This document shows positions 55,520 through 63,936 of a stretch of 64,000 nucleotides of DNA, piece by piece. How positions within the stretch are numbered: the first letter of the stretch is position 1; every line of letters begins with the position of its first letter. The position numbers and the translations under genes are program-made. Source of the stretch: Butyrivibrio hungatei (GTDB taxonomy: Bacteria > Bacillota > Clostridia > Lachnospirales > Lachnospiraceae). The notes beneath the pieces are model-generated. The model was not told the DNA's origin and did no database searches. It saw nothing but the letters and a program-made list of their open reading frames with translations. Location of the stretch: positions 23,586-87,585 of the forward strand of contig NZ_FMUR01000019.1 in NCBI RefSeq assembly GCF_900101605.1, given 5' to 3'.

Positions 55520-56211
55520 GTAAAGAAATAAAGAAAGGCGCGCTGGGATTGGAACAGGATTCTCCCGCCGAGAGATTTTTTAACGGTCTCATTGCTGAGA
55601 ACCCTACACTTGTATTGATGATCGGTATGTGTCCGACACTGGCGGTTACATCTTCCGCTACAAACGGACTTGGAATGGGACTTGCGACTACATTTGTTTT
55701 GGCACTCAGTAATGCGGTAATTTCGGCATTAAGAAAGATTATACCTGCTACGGTCAGGATTCCTTCGTTTATTGTCGTAATCGCTTCGTTTGTTACTTTG
55801 GTTCAGCTTCTTATGCAGGCATATGTGCCGACACTTAACAAGGCACTCGGTGTGTATATACCGCTTATCGTTGTAAACTGTATCATTTTCGGAAGAGCGG
55901 AAGCGTATGCAAGTAAACACGGCATTGTTCCTTCATTTTTTGACGGAGTCGGAATGGGAATCGGATTTACCTGCGCGATCACCGTTATAGGTCTTTTCAG
56001 AGAGCTCATCGGTGCGGGAACGGCTTTTAATGTGCCTGTTCTTGGCCCTGATACGGTTATCACGGGAATTGTCGGAAGATATCTTGCAAAATATCAACCT
56101 ATCAGCATTTTTGTTCAGCAGGCGGGCGCGTTCTTTGTACTTGCGTTTCTTATTGCGGCAATGAACAGAATGAAAGCAAAAGTAGCAAAGAAGGAGGCTG
56201 AGAAAAAATGA
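55516..56211 (+). CDS. rnfE: Rnf complex subunit E
   Basis: A 231-residue membrane subunit homologous to RnfA and NqrD. NPTLVLMIGMCPTLAVTSSA near the start carries a conserved half-membrane cysteine, and PLIVVNCIIFGRAEAYA is the second cysteine-bearing family segment. About six membrane helices. Four-base overlap with rnfA. Confidence 0.96.
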   Translation: MSKEIKKGALGLEQDSPAERFFNGLIAENPTLVLMIGMCPTLAVTSSATNGLGMGLATTFVLALSNAVISALRKIIPATVRIPSFIVVIASFVTLVQLLMQAYVPTLNKALGVYIPLIVVNCIIFGRAEAYASKHGIVPSFFDGVGMGIGFTCAITVIGLFRELIGAGTAFNVPVLGPDTVITGIVGRYLAKYQPISIFVQQAGAFFVLAFLIAAMNRMKAKVAKKEAEKK

Positions 56212-56795
56212 CAGATACAATTAGGGAATTTCTTGTGCTCATACTTTCCGCTTCTCTTATCAATAACGTTGTTTTGAGTCAGTTCCTCGGACTTTGTCCG
56301 TTCCTCGGTGTTTCAAAAAAGATCGACACTGCGCTTGGAATGGGCGGAGCGTGTATTTTCGTAATGACTCTTTCATCACTTGTATGTAGTACAATTTACT
56401 GGTTTGTTCTTAAACCGTTTGATCTCGGATATTTGCAGACAATCGTGTTTATTCTTGTTGTTGCGATGCTTGTTCAGTTTGTTGAGATGATACTGAAAAA
56501 ATATATGGTCTCACTGTACAAGGCACTTGGAGTGTATCTTCCTCTTATCACGACAAACTGTGCGGTTCTCGGTGTTGCGCTTAATAACGTTACAGACAAC
56601 TATACCATCGAGGGAAGTACGGTATGCGGCTTCTCAACAGCCGTTGGATTTACCATTGCGATAGTTATTTTGGCAGGACTTCGTGAGAAGATGGAGTATA
56701 ACGACATACCTGAGAGCTTTAGGGGAATGCCGCTTGTGCTCCTTACTTCGGGACTTATGGCAATCGCATTTACGGGATTTTCAGCTTTGAAGTAA
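56208..56795 (+). CDS. rnfA: Rnf complex subunit A
   Basis: A 195-residue membrane subunit homologous to RnfE and NqrE. Conserved segments are NNVVLSQFLGLCPFLGVSKK and LPLITTNCAVLGVAL, with the two cysteines that together with RnfE hold an Fe-S centre inside the membrane. About six helices. It ends 27 bases before rnfB. Confidence 0.96.
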   Translation: MTDTIREFLVLILSASLINNVVLSQFLGLCPFLGVSKKIDTALGMGGACIFVMTLSSLVCSTIYWFVLKPFDLGYLQTIVFILVVAMLVQFVEMILKKYMVSLYKALGVYLPLITTNCAVLGVALNNVTDNYTIEGSTVCGFSTAVGFTIAIVILAGLREKMEYNDIPESFRGMPLVLLTSGLMAIAFTGFSALK

Positions 56796-56822
56796 TAAGG
56801 GCTGAAAGAAGGAGAATGACTT

Positions 56823-57617
56823 ATGATCAGTGGAATAATCATAGCAACGATTGTTGTTGCAGGCGTTGGAGTTGCCATAGGATTGATCCTTGGTGTGGCA
56901 GATCTTAAGCTCCATGTTGATATTGATGAAAAAGAAGCTGCAATCCTTGAAGCACTTCCCGGTAATAACTGCGGAGGTTGCGGATATCCGGGATGTTCGG
57001 GTTGTGCGACGGCAATAGCACAAGGAGAAGCGGCTGTAAATCAGTGCCCTGTCGGTGGAGCACCGGTAGCAGAGGTAATCTCTGAGATAATGGGTGTAAA
57101 GGCTGAAAAAACAAAGAGAATGGTTGCGTTTGTGCATTGCAGCGGCGACTGCGAGCAGGCAACCCAGAAGTATGAATACAAGGGCGCTCCGGACTGTAGA
57201 TTCCAGGCACAGGCTCCCGGTGGCGGAGCAAAGACATGCGGATACGGATGCCTTGGCGGTGGAAGCTGCGTATCGGTGTGCAAATTTGATGCGATACATG
57301 TAGTAAACGGTGTTGCAATTGTAGATACGGAAAAGTGTAAGGCTTGCGGAAAGTGCGTTGATATCTGCCCGAGACACCTTATCGATTTCATTCCTTACGA
57401 TGCAAGAGAGGCTGTTACCTGCAAGTCACAGGATATGGGTAAATATGTCAATAAATATTGCAAAGTGGGATGTATCGGATGTCATATTTGTGAGAAAAAC
57501 TGTCCTGAAGGCGCAATAGTTGTGGAGAACAATGTTGCTAGTATCGATCAGGATAAGTGCGTACATTGTGACACCTGCGTTTCAAAGTGTCCAAAGAAGG
57601 CTATTGCTGCAATCTGA
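56823..57617 (+). CDS. rnfB: Rnf complex subunit B (polyferredoxin)
   Basis: A 264-residue subunit that takes electrons from ferredoxin. It has a membrane helix at 3-25, the family Cys cluster at 50-61 (CGGCGYPGCSGC), a cysteine-bearing central region (ending GGGSCVSVCKFDAI) and ferredoxin repeats with CKACGKCVDICP, CIGCHICEKNCP and CVHCDTCVSKCP. It closes the operon; only a weak ACTTC/GAAGT hairpin follows. Confidence 0.96.
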   Translation: MISGIIIATIVVAGVGVAIGLILGVADLKLHVDIDEKEAAILEALPGNNCGGCGYPGCSGCATAIAQGEAAVNQCPVGGAPVAEVISEIMGVKAEKTKRMVAFVHCSGDCEQATQKYEYKGAPDCRFQAQAPGGGAKTCGYGCLGGGSCVSVCKFDAIHVVNGVAIVDTEKCKACGKCVDICPRHLIDFIPYDAREAVTCKSQDMGKYVNKYCKVGCIGCHICEKNCPEGAIVVENNVASIDQDKCVHCDTCVSKCPKKAIAAI

Positions 57618-57672
57618 CTTCAAGAATAGAAGTTGGCAAAAAATTATTTCATATTTTTGGTTGAATTACCTA

Positions 57673-57701
57673 TTGATTAAATCTCTAAAAAACTATACTA
57701 T
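57673..57701 (+). promoter_or_regulatory. Sigma-A promoter of the small 57743 gene
   Basis: TTGATT, 17 bases, TACTAT, about 40 bases before the start codon. Confidence 0.5.
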
Positions 57702-57742
57702 TGTACACGCTATCGTTGTTTGTCAAATGGAGGTACATTAGT

Positions 57743-57898
57743 ATGGGCGAATGGAGACAAGCTTTTGATAGAATTATGGATCAATTATATAATCATCCTG
57801 AGGAGATGAGGGAGCGACTTTTGAAGAAGTACGAGTATCCCGTTTCCGATGGAAGAAATAAGACCGCTATCGAAATGCTTAAAAGTATGAATTATTAA
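57743..57898 (+). CDS. Small protein, unknown function
   Basis: A 51-residue protein, charged and helical (MGEWRQAFDRIMDQLYNHPE start), with GGAGG about nine bases before the ATG and its own promoter. It lies alone between the Rnf operon and the ABC exporter. No family recognised. Confidence 0.65.
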   Translation: MGEWRQAFDRIMDQLYNHPEEMRERLLKKYEYPVSDGRNKTAIEMLKSMNY

Positions 57899-58003
57899 TT
57901 GATTACCAAATCCTTGAGTTTAGAGATACGGAATCGTCCGTCGAAACATATGGGATATATTTTTTGAAAACATTGAAATTTAATAATAAGACGTAAGGTC
58001 TAA

Positions 58004-58042
58004 AAAGAGCTGTACACACTTAGAACAGTGTGGCAGCTCTTT
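58004..58042 (+). terminator. Intrinsic terminator
   Basis: AAAGAGCTG and CAGCTCTTT form a 9-bp stem continued by CACAC/GTGTG, followed by TTTG. Confidence 0.75.
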
Positions 58043-58067
58043 TGTGTATTACGGGGAAATTATACGA

Positions 58068-58096
58068 TTGACAAATCGCAGGAGACTGATTAAAAT
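58068..58096 (+). promoter_or_regulatory. Strong sigma-A promoter of the ABC exporter operon
   Basis: A consensus TTGACA, 17 bases, TAAAAT. The operator-like palindrome lies 26 bases downstream. Confidence 0.75.
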
Positions 58097-58122
58097 GCGT
58101 TCAAATTTTGGAAAAAATAAAA

Positions 58123-58144
58123 TGATTAACCAAACAGTTAATCA
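58123..58144 (+). promoter_or_regulatory. Operator-like palindrome of the ABC exporter operon
   Basis: TGATTAAC and GTTAATCA are a perfect 8-bp inverted repeat with 6 bases between, placed between promoter and start codon. The ArsR-type regulator encoded last in this operon is the natural candidate to bind it. Confidence 0.65.
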
Positions 58145-58156
58145 GAAGGAGCGCAA

Positions 58157-58969
58157 ATGGATTTAAAAGTTTTAAGGGCGACAATCGGGAAAGAGTTTCA
58201 GATACGGCTTCGTGCTTATCCGGTCGATTTTATGGTGGGATGTATTTTGACATCTTTCTATACCGTATTTGGTGCCTGGATGATGTACCATTATTTTTTT
58301 AGAAAGAGACTTGCGACAGATTTCGCCGATCTTGCAGGAACAAGCGATTATATGAGCTATGCGATAGTAGGAAGTCTGGTATATCTGTTTGTTGTAAGGA
58401 CGTGCCTTAACGTAAGCAGAAGGCTTATTACCGAACTTCGTGAGGGGACACTTGAAAGTCTTATGCTCGCACCGTTTAGAAGAACATCGTATTTTGTGGG
58501 AAATATGATATTGCAGACGATCATGACTTTGGGAGAGACGGTCATCGCGGCAATAATAGGCATATTCTTTGGACTTAGGATACATGAATTCTGTCTTTGG
58601 AAATTTATAACGGCTGTGCTTTTGTCATTGTACGGATTCTTTGGGCTGTCTCTTATTCTGGGATGCGTGATGATCTATGCAAGGGATACCTATGTTTCCC
58701 AGAACACGTTGTTTGCGGCAATATTTCTGGTATGCGGGATAACTTTTCCAAAAGAATATTTACCGAAGATACTCCAAATGATCGGGGATATCATACCTGT
58801 CACAGACAGTCTGACGCTTATACGCTCAGCGTTTTTCGGTGGGCTTTCTACGGACAGGTTTATTCATATAGGGATCAAAGTATTCATAGCGGGAACCGTG
58901 TACGTTTTTACGGGTCTACCGCTCATGAAACAGCTGGAAAAAATAACACTTGAAAAGATGGAAGGATAA
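58157..58969 (+). CDS. ABC-2-type exporter permease (first)
   Basis: A 270-residue membrane protein with six hydrophobic segments. It has ABC-2 permease features: a basic N-terminus, an amphipathic segment with RLITELREGTLESLMLAPF, and LTLIRSAFFGG before the last helix. AGAAGGAG precedes the ATG. It is one of two different permeases around a single ATPase; the cargo is unknown. Confidence 0.85.
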   Translation: MDLKVLRATIGKEFQIRLRAYPVDFMVGCILTSFYTVFGAWMMYHYFFRKRLATDFADLAGTSDYMSYAIVGSLVYLFVVRTCLNVSRRLITELREGTLESLMLAPFRRTSYFVGNMILQTIMTLGETVIAAIIGIFFGLRIHEFCLWKFITAVLLSLYGFFGLSLILGCVMIYARDTYVSQNTLFAAIFLVCGITFPKEYLPKILQMIGDIIPVTDSLTLIRSAFFGGLSTDRFIHIGIKVFIAGTVYVFTGLPLMKQLEKITLEKMEG

Positions 58970-58976
58970 AGCAGAT

Positions 58977-59972
58977 ATGATAGAAGTTAATAGTTTAAAG
59001 AAGATATATGAAGTAAAGAGAAGAGAAAAGTTTTTTTTCATAAAAAAAGAGAAGATTGAAGCGGTCAAAAACATTTCGCTCAGGATGGAAAAAGGCGGCA
59101 TTGTGGGACTTCTCGGAATAAACGGAGCAGGGAAGACGACTACCATAAAGATGCTGACAACGCTTATAGAGCCTACGGAAGGGACATATACCTTTGACGG
59201 GATTGATGCGATAGCCCATCCCGACATTGTAAAGAGACAGATAAATATGATAGCCGGCGGTGAGAGGATGATATATTGGAAACTGACCGCTTATGAGAAC
59301 CTCTGGTACTACGGGCAGCTTTACGGAATAGAGAATAATCTTTTGAAAAAAAGGATTGAAGAACTCGTTAAGCTTGTCGGGCTTGAGGGAAAAGCAGATC
59401 TTCCCGTTGAGACATTTTCCAAGGGAATGAAGCAGCGATTGCAGATAGCAAGAGGGATGATAAACGATCCGAAGTACATATTTCTGGATGAACCCACAAT
59501 AGGTCTGGATGCCATAGTTACTCAGGAACTGCACAAGGAGATAAGGAGGCTTGCAAAAGAGAAGGAGAAAGGGATTTTATTGACATCACATTATCTGTCT
59601 GAAGTAGAAGAACTCTGTGATTATATATATCTGGTAAACGCCGGGGAGCTTGTATTTGAGGGAACTAAGAAGGATCTTACAGACTATGTTTTTTCGGGAA
59701 ATCGATATATCTTTTCCGTAAAGGGAATGGATGAAGCGATAGTTATTAAGCTGAGAGATTATTTAAGAGGTATCGACTTTGAATCGGAAGTCGAGCATCT
59801 AGGGGGAAATGCAGTGATAAGTTCAAAGGCAGAGCTGTCGTCCAATATTGCAGCATTTGCGGTTGACGAAGGGCTTGTGATAAATGAGCTTCACAAGGTT
59901 GAGCCTTCACTTGAGCAGGCAGTGATAAAACTTTCTCAAAATATTGAAAATAAGGGGATTGATATCGCATGA
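58977..59972 (+). CDS. ABC-2-type exporter ATPase
   Basis: A 331-residue ATPase with Walker A GINGAGKTT, signature FSKGMKQRLQIA and Walker B FLDEPTIGLD with intact catalytic Glu. A C-terminal extension of about 100 residues after the ATPase core resembles those of drug- or bacteriocin-type exporters. The start chosen, 58977, lies seven bases after the permease stop. It overlaps the second permease by four bases (ATGA). Confidence 0.94.
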   Translation: MIEVNSLKKIYEVKRREKFFFIKKEKIEAVKNISLRMEKGGIVGLLGINGAGKTTTIKMLTTLIEPTEGTYTFDGIDAIAHPDIVKRQINMIAGGERMIYWKLTAYENLWYYGQLYGIENNLLKKRIEELVKLVGLEGKADLPVETFSKGMKQRLQIARGMINDPKYIFLDEPTIGLDAIVTQELHKEIRRLAKEKEKGILLTSHYLSEVEELCDYIYLVNAGELVFEGTKKDLTDYVFSGNRYIFSVKGMDEAIVIKLRDYLRGIDFESEVEHLGGNAVISSKAELSSNIAAFAVDEGLVINELHKVEPSLEQAVIKLSQNIENKGIDIA

Positions 59973-60778
59973 AGAATTTTATCAAGGTGCTTATTGCGGA
60001 ATGCCACAAGCAACACAGGAACTATTTTAACAATATGTTGATATATGTATCGTTGTTTTTGTGGCCGCTCTTGAGTTTTATGGCAAGTTACTACAGTTAC
60101 AAGGCTTTTGATGTTGAAGGAAGTATTGTTTCATATATCAGCGGAGGAAATATGCCGGTATTTTTGCTTATCGGCTATATGGGGATGAGCTTTTTCAGGT
60201 CCGTGGTCCAGTCGGCGTGGCACTTTTCTCAGGAAAGACAAGGCGGGACTCTGGAATATATCTATCTTTCTCCTGCAAGCCGCATAGCCGTGATCTTTGG
60301 AAATGCCTTATCATCGGTGTTTGAGGGCTCTGTAGCTATGGTTGTTTTTGGGATGCTACTTATTTTTTATAATAAAGCGGCGCTAAATATAAATCTCTTC
60401 GGGCTTATGGCGGTGATTCCGATCTTTTTGTGCGCGTCGCTGTGCTGGGGAGCATTTATGAATGCCTGCTTTTTGTATTCAAGAGATTCGGATTTTTTGT
60501 TTACCGTTCTTGAGGAGCCAATGGAGATTTTTGCGGGAGTAAAGATTCCTGTAAATATCTTTCCGCAGTGGGCGAGGCTTATAAGCTGCATTTTTCCGCT
60601 TACATATGCATTGGAGGCACTGAGGCAGGTTACGCTAAACGCAGCGGGGATAGGTGATATGAAAAAAGTCTTTATCATCAGCATTATAATAATTCTGGTG
60701 CTCTTTTCGGCAACATTGATTACAATATATGTAGTTGAAAGACATATGAGAAAGACAGGAAATTTTATCCTTTTCTGA
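59969..60778 (+). CDS. ABC-2-type exporter permease (second)
   Basis: A 269-residue membrane protein with six hydrophobic segments, divergent from the first permease. It has AWHFSQERQGGTLEYIYLSP in the amphipathic entry segment and IFPLTYALEALRQVT before the last helices. It starts inside the ATPase stop and lies 14 bases before the regulator gene. Confidence 0.85.
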   Translation: MKNFIKVLIAECHKQHRNYFNNMLIYVSLFLWPLLSFMASYYSYKAFDVEGSIVSYISGGNMPVFLLIGYMGMSFFRSVVQSAWHFSQERQGGTLEYIYLSPASRIAVIFGNALSSVFEGSVAMVVFGMLLIFYNKAALNINLFGLMAVIPIFLCASLCWGAFMNACFLYSRDSDFLFTVLEEPMEIFAGVKIPVNIFPQWARLISCIFPLTYALEALRQVTLNAAGIGDMKKVFIISIIIILVLFSATLITIYVVERHMRKTGNFILF

Positions 60779-60792
60779 AAAAAGGGAAGTAA

Positions 60793-61776
60793 ATGAAGAT
60801 TGGTATATATACAGACAGAATTGAAGGATCTTGGACATATGGTATGAGCGGAGAGATATTTTTTTCTCCGCTTCTTGAGATGTTTGCGGCAATGCATGTG
60901 ATATGCAATCCGGAGCATCATACGGGAAGGGCTGAATGGTGTGAGAGAGTAAAGCGCCTTGTTGATAAAGAGCTTCTGGATGAGATAAGGGCACTTTCGG
61001 AGTGTACAAGAGAGTGGCTGGCACCGCCTGATTTTTTGCTGTTTGACGACCGCACAGATATAAGAAACATGGATATCGAAGAGGCTCTTTTTACTCTTGA
61101 CGGATATAATATAAGACGATGGAAAAGAATATTTGAACTAAACGAAAGGGATGTGACTTTATCTCAGAAGAAGAGGATAATTGAAGTTTCGCGCAGGTTT
61201 TATGAAGAGTATTTCAGGAATGAAGCAGTGATCATAGAGCCGCTTATGATCGCTGCGCTTAGAAAAGTTTTTAAAGCGTGGGAAAAAGAAGGAATGGCAA
61301 AGGAACTTTCATCCATACATGACAGGCTTAAACTATCGGATAGGGAAATTGTTTTTTATAAAAACAGAGAGTTTCATTATGCCTATGACGATATTGATAA
61401 AATCTATCTGACCGGAAGCACTTTTTTAAGCCCGCATCTTATCATGGGGCATAATAACAAAGAGCTTTTTACTGTAAAGTATTTCAATAATAAAAAGATC
61501 CAGAGTTCTCCGCCCAAAGAGCTTGTTGAGCTGTATAACGGATTGGCGGATGCGACAAGACTTAAGATCTTAAGAAGTTTAAAGCATATGCCCGATTCAA
61601 CAAAGCATTTATCTAAGAAACTTGGCATATCGGAGGCGGCTGTATCCAAGCAGCTTAAGGTTTTAAGCGAAGGCGGACTGGTTAAAAAGAGGCGACAAGG
61701 GAATTATATGATATATTCCGTCGATGAAACCGCTTTGGACTTTTTGACTTATCGCATATATGAATATCTTATGTAA
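60793..61776 (+). CDS. ArsR-type winged-helix regulator with long N-terminal domain (DUF5937-like)
   Basis: A 327-residue protein. The last 85 residues are an ArsR winged helix (LYNGLADATRLKILRSL, then LSKKLGISEAAVSKQLKVL). The N-terminal 240 residues resemble the sensing part of DUF5937 regulators. It ends the exporter operon and probably binds the palindrome at 58123-58144. AAGGGAAG precedes the ATG. The stop codon TAA is the first part of TAAGATA that borders the large palindrome starting at 61781. Confidence 0.85.
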   Translation: MKIGIYTDRIEGSWTYGMSGEIFFSPLLEMFAAMHVICNPEHHTGRAEWCERVKRLVDKELLDEIRALSECTREWLAPPDFLLFDDRTDIRNMDIEEALFTLDGYNIRRWKRIFELNERDVTLSQKKRIIEVSRRFYEEYFRNEAVIIEPLMIAALRKVFKAWEKEGMAKELSSIHDRLKLSDREIVFYKNREFHYAYDDIDKIYLTGSTFLSPHLIMGHNNKELFTVKYFNNKKIQSSPPKELVELYNGLADATRLKILRSLKHMPDSTKHLSKKLGISEAAVSKQLKVLSEGGLVKKRRQGNYMIYSVDETALDFLTYRIYEYLM

Positions 61777-61780
61777 GATA

Positions 61781-62395
61781 CAAAAACTTTCCACACCCCG
61801 AGGGTACGCAGATGCAGTATTTTTGATGCTTTCATCGAAATTATATTGTCCGGGAGATTGGATATATGCTGCGCGAAGTTGTCTGAGCAGATGCACCTTA
61901 GGAATTACATCTGCTTGTGCAGCTTCGATATACCATCGGTGTTTTTCTAAAGGTCAGACCACTTTCCTTTTATGCATGCTCCGAAAAGAACTTGCAGGAC
62001 GCCCCGATAAACTTTATCAGGTCATGGTCATACGGCGCGTAGCGCCTACAACAAATAAAAGCACGAACTTCCGAACTCGAAATGATGAGCTCGGAAGTTC
62101 GTGCTTCTATTTGTTGTGGAAGTCCGCTTTGCGGACATGACCATGACCGCTTTAATACATCTAGGCGTCCTGCTTCAGACATTTTTCTCCGCATGCAGGA
62201 AAGTGGTCTTTGACCTTAAGAAAAACAAACGATGGTATAAAATGAAGCTGCATAAGCAGACGGAATTCCTAAGGTGCATTTGCGAGTTGATGAAGCGCAG
62301 CATATGCTTATCCAATCTCACGGACAATATAATGCTTTGAGATGTTGCATCAAAAATACTGCATCTGCGTACCCTCGGGGTGTGGGGAGTTTTTG
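61781..62395. repeat. 615-bp near-complete palindrome (giant fold-back element)
   Basis: The two halves are complementary along almost the whole length. Paired blocks are: 61781-61829 with 62347-62395 (47 Watson-Crick pairs plus 2 G-T), 61841-61852 with 62321-62332, 61855-61862 with 62311-62318, 61864-61874 with 62295-62305, 61891-61906 with 62264-62279, 61910-61926 with 62244-62260, 61930-61937 with 62231-62238, 61941-61956 with 62211-62226 (one mismatch), 61957-61967 with 62198-62208, 61994-62003 with 62164-62173, 62020-62031 with 62137-62148, and 62048-62074 with 62091-62117 (one mismatch). The apex is a 16-base loop at 62075-62090. Next to the apical stem each arm has its own mini-hairpin: GGCGC-gta-GCGCC (62034-62046) and GTCCGC-ttt-GCGGAC (62122-62136). 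No credible gene lies inside. TAAGATA flanks both ends (61774-61780 and 62396-62402). Confidence 0.9.
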
Positions 62396-62496
62396 TAAGA
62401 TAGAAGAAAATCTGCGAATATAAACCTGCTAACAAATGTCAATAGCGAAACGGCTTATTTTTAAGTGTTTTCAATTTTACCATTTTTAAGCATCAC

Positions 62497-62528
62497 AAAA
62501 AGGCTGGATGAATAATTCCAGCCTTTTT
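62497..62528. terminator. Bidirectional intrinsic terminator
   Basis: AAAAAGGCTGGA and its perfect complement form a 12-bp stem with an 8-base loop and T-runs on both sides. It ends the transposase transcript. Confidence 0.85.
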
Positions 62529-62542
62529 ATAGCTGTTGCTAC

Positions 62543-63745
62543 TTATTTGTAGACTGCGGTTACTCTTGCATAATATATACGTAGAAATTTATTTAATCCC
62601 GCTATTTTAGCGTGTTTTTTGCACTTTCCCTCATTTTCTTTCTTGATTATATAATTATATACAGCAGCATCTTTGGGCGCCGGATGACTCTTAAGTCCCC
62701 TCATTACTTCATATCCTACTTTTCGTAAAGTTGATGATCCTCTCTTTGTCATCCTTCGATTTGTGCCCACAAATTGTCCTGACTCGTAAGGCGGTGGATC
62801 TATACCGGCACAAGCAATGAGAGATTTTGCACTATGAAGTTTTCTTACATCTCCTATTTCTGCAATTAGTTTTGGCGCTAGCACATCTCCAACACCACCC
62901 ATTTCTCTAACTGTAGAGTATTCTGGTAAGGACTTAGCAAGAACCTGCATTCGTGCTAATATAGTAGCCAAGGAGCTATCTATAGCCCTTAATACTGATA
63001 CTGCTTCCTGTACTAACATTTTGGTCGATGGGGTACTGGAAGATAGTGTAGGAATGCCACCGGATGCTAATTCATAGACTTCTTCAGCTTTGGATATGCT
63101 CCGGTGATATTTCTTTTCTTTTGCCCAGAGAAGGTACTCATCTTTGAACTTTTCAAGACCCATGGAAGTAATTACATCATAATGCCAGAACTTTTCCACA
63201 AAATCGCTTAACTTGTCCTTGTTGCTTGATTCGTTCCAGCTATTAAACTTTTTCTTGATTCCAGGCATGACATAATCGAGGATATGAGTTAATTCTTGTA
63301 AAGCCTTAACATGGAGTTCCATATAGTACCTATATCTGCGCCCTAGCAGCTTCAGCTCAGCATATACCTCTTCGGCACCTTCATACTTTTGGAGTTTAAA
63401 CCACTTTTCAATTCCATAATTAGCAATCATGACCGAATCAAGTTTGTCAGTTTTTGCACCCCTAAAGTTGTTATCCTTTGCGAATGACTTCATCACAAAA
63501 GGATTTACTACAGATACGAAATAGCCTTTTTCTGTAAGATAAGTCAATACTGGCAAGTGATAGATGCCCGTTGCTTCCATGACTATACGTATTTCACCAT
63601 CTAACTTCTGGAGAATACTATCGAGTCCGTCTAGCCCCTTCTCAACATGTTGCATTTCAAAAGGACTGCACACTATTTCTCCATACGGCTTAAGTATGCA
63701 GACAGTGCTTTTTCCTTTTGATACATCAATTCCAACACTAATCAT
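62543..63745 (-). CDS. IS110-family transposase
   Basis: A 400-residue recombinase. The N-terminal RuvC-like DEDD domain shows GIDVSK (Asp7), MEATGIYH and KTDKLDS. The C-terminal Transposase_20 domain has ACAGIDPPPYESGQFVG and RMTKRGSSTLRK with the serine used by this family. GGAGGAGG precedes the ATG at 63745. IS110 elements use a bridge RNA from their non-coding end to choose target and donor. The gene looks intact. Element ends could not be set because IS110 members have no terminal inverted repeats. Confidence 0.95.
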   Translation of the reverse strand: MISVGIDVSKGKSTVCILKPYGEIVCSPFEMQHVEKGLDGLDSILQKLDGEIRIVMEATGIYHLPVLTYLTEKGYFVSVVNPFVMKSFAKDNNFRGAKTDKLDSVMIANYGIEKWFKLQKYEGAEEVYAELKLLGRRYRYYMELHVKALQELTHILDYVMPGIKKKFNSWNESSNKDKLSDFVEKFWHYDVITSMGLEKFKDEYLLWAKEKKYHRSISKAEEVYELASGGIPTLSSSTPSTKMLVQEAVSVLRAIDSSLATILARMQVLAKSLPEYSTVREMGGVGDVLAPKLIAEIGDVRKLHSAKSLIACAGIDPPPYESGQFVGTNRRMTKRGSSTLRKVGYEVMRGLKSHPAPKDAAVYNYIIKKENEGKCKKHAKIAGLNKFLRIYYARVTAVYK

Positions 63746-63852
63746 TCTGAACCTCCTCCAACTGTAAATAGTAATTGCTCCAGCCACACTTATTACCATT
63801 CAGTTTAGTTGGTTACGCGGGTGTTTCTCCCTACCTGCTTAAGCGAATGCTT

Positions 63853-63936
63853 ATAATAAGGGGTTGGCTAACGGTTTATATGACGGATGCGCTGATCCAA
63901 AAAGAGCCACGTCAGACCAATTACTCCCCTTATTAT
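63853..63936 (-). ncRNA. Candidate bridge RNA region upstream of the IS110 transposase
   Basis: ATAATAAGGGG and CCCCTTATTAT form a perfect 11-bp outer stem enclosing about 60 bases, with an inner TTGG/CCAA pairing. It lies about 110 bases upstream of the transposase start on its strand, where IS110-group elements encode their bridge RNA. The loops that would match target and donor were not resolved. Confidence 0.4.

Noticed and set aside
61765..61780. Palindrome TATCTTA-TG-TAAGATA at the end of the ArsR-type gene as a separate terminator
   Set aside because: AT-rich with a two-base loop, so too weak. It is better treated as the flank of the giant palindrome.
61781..62395. Reading frames of 60-130 codons inside the giant palindrome on both strands
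   Set aside because: They are mirror images of each other through the inverted repeat, lack ribosome sites and have no protein-like composition.
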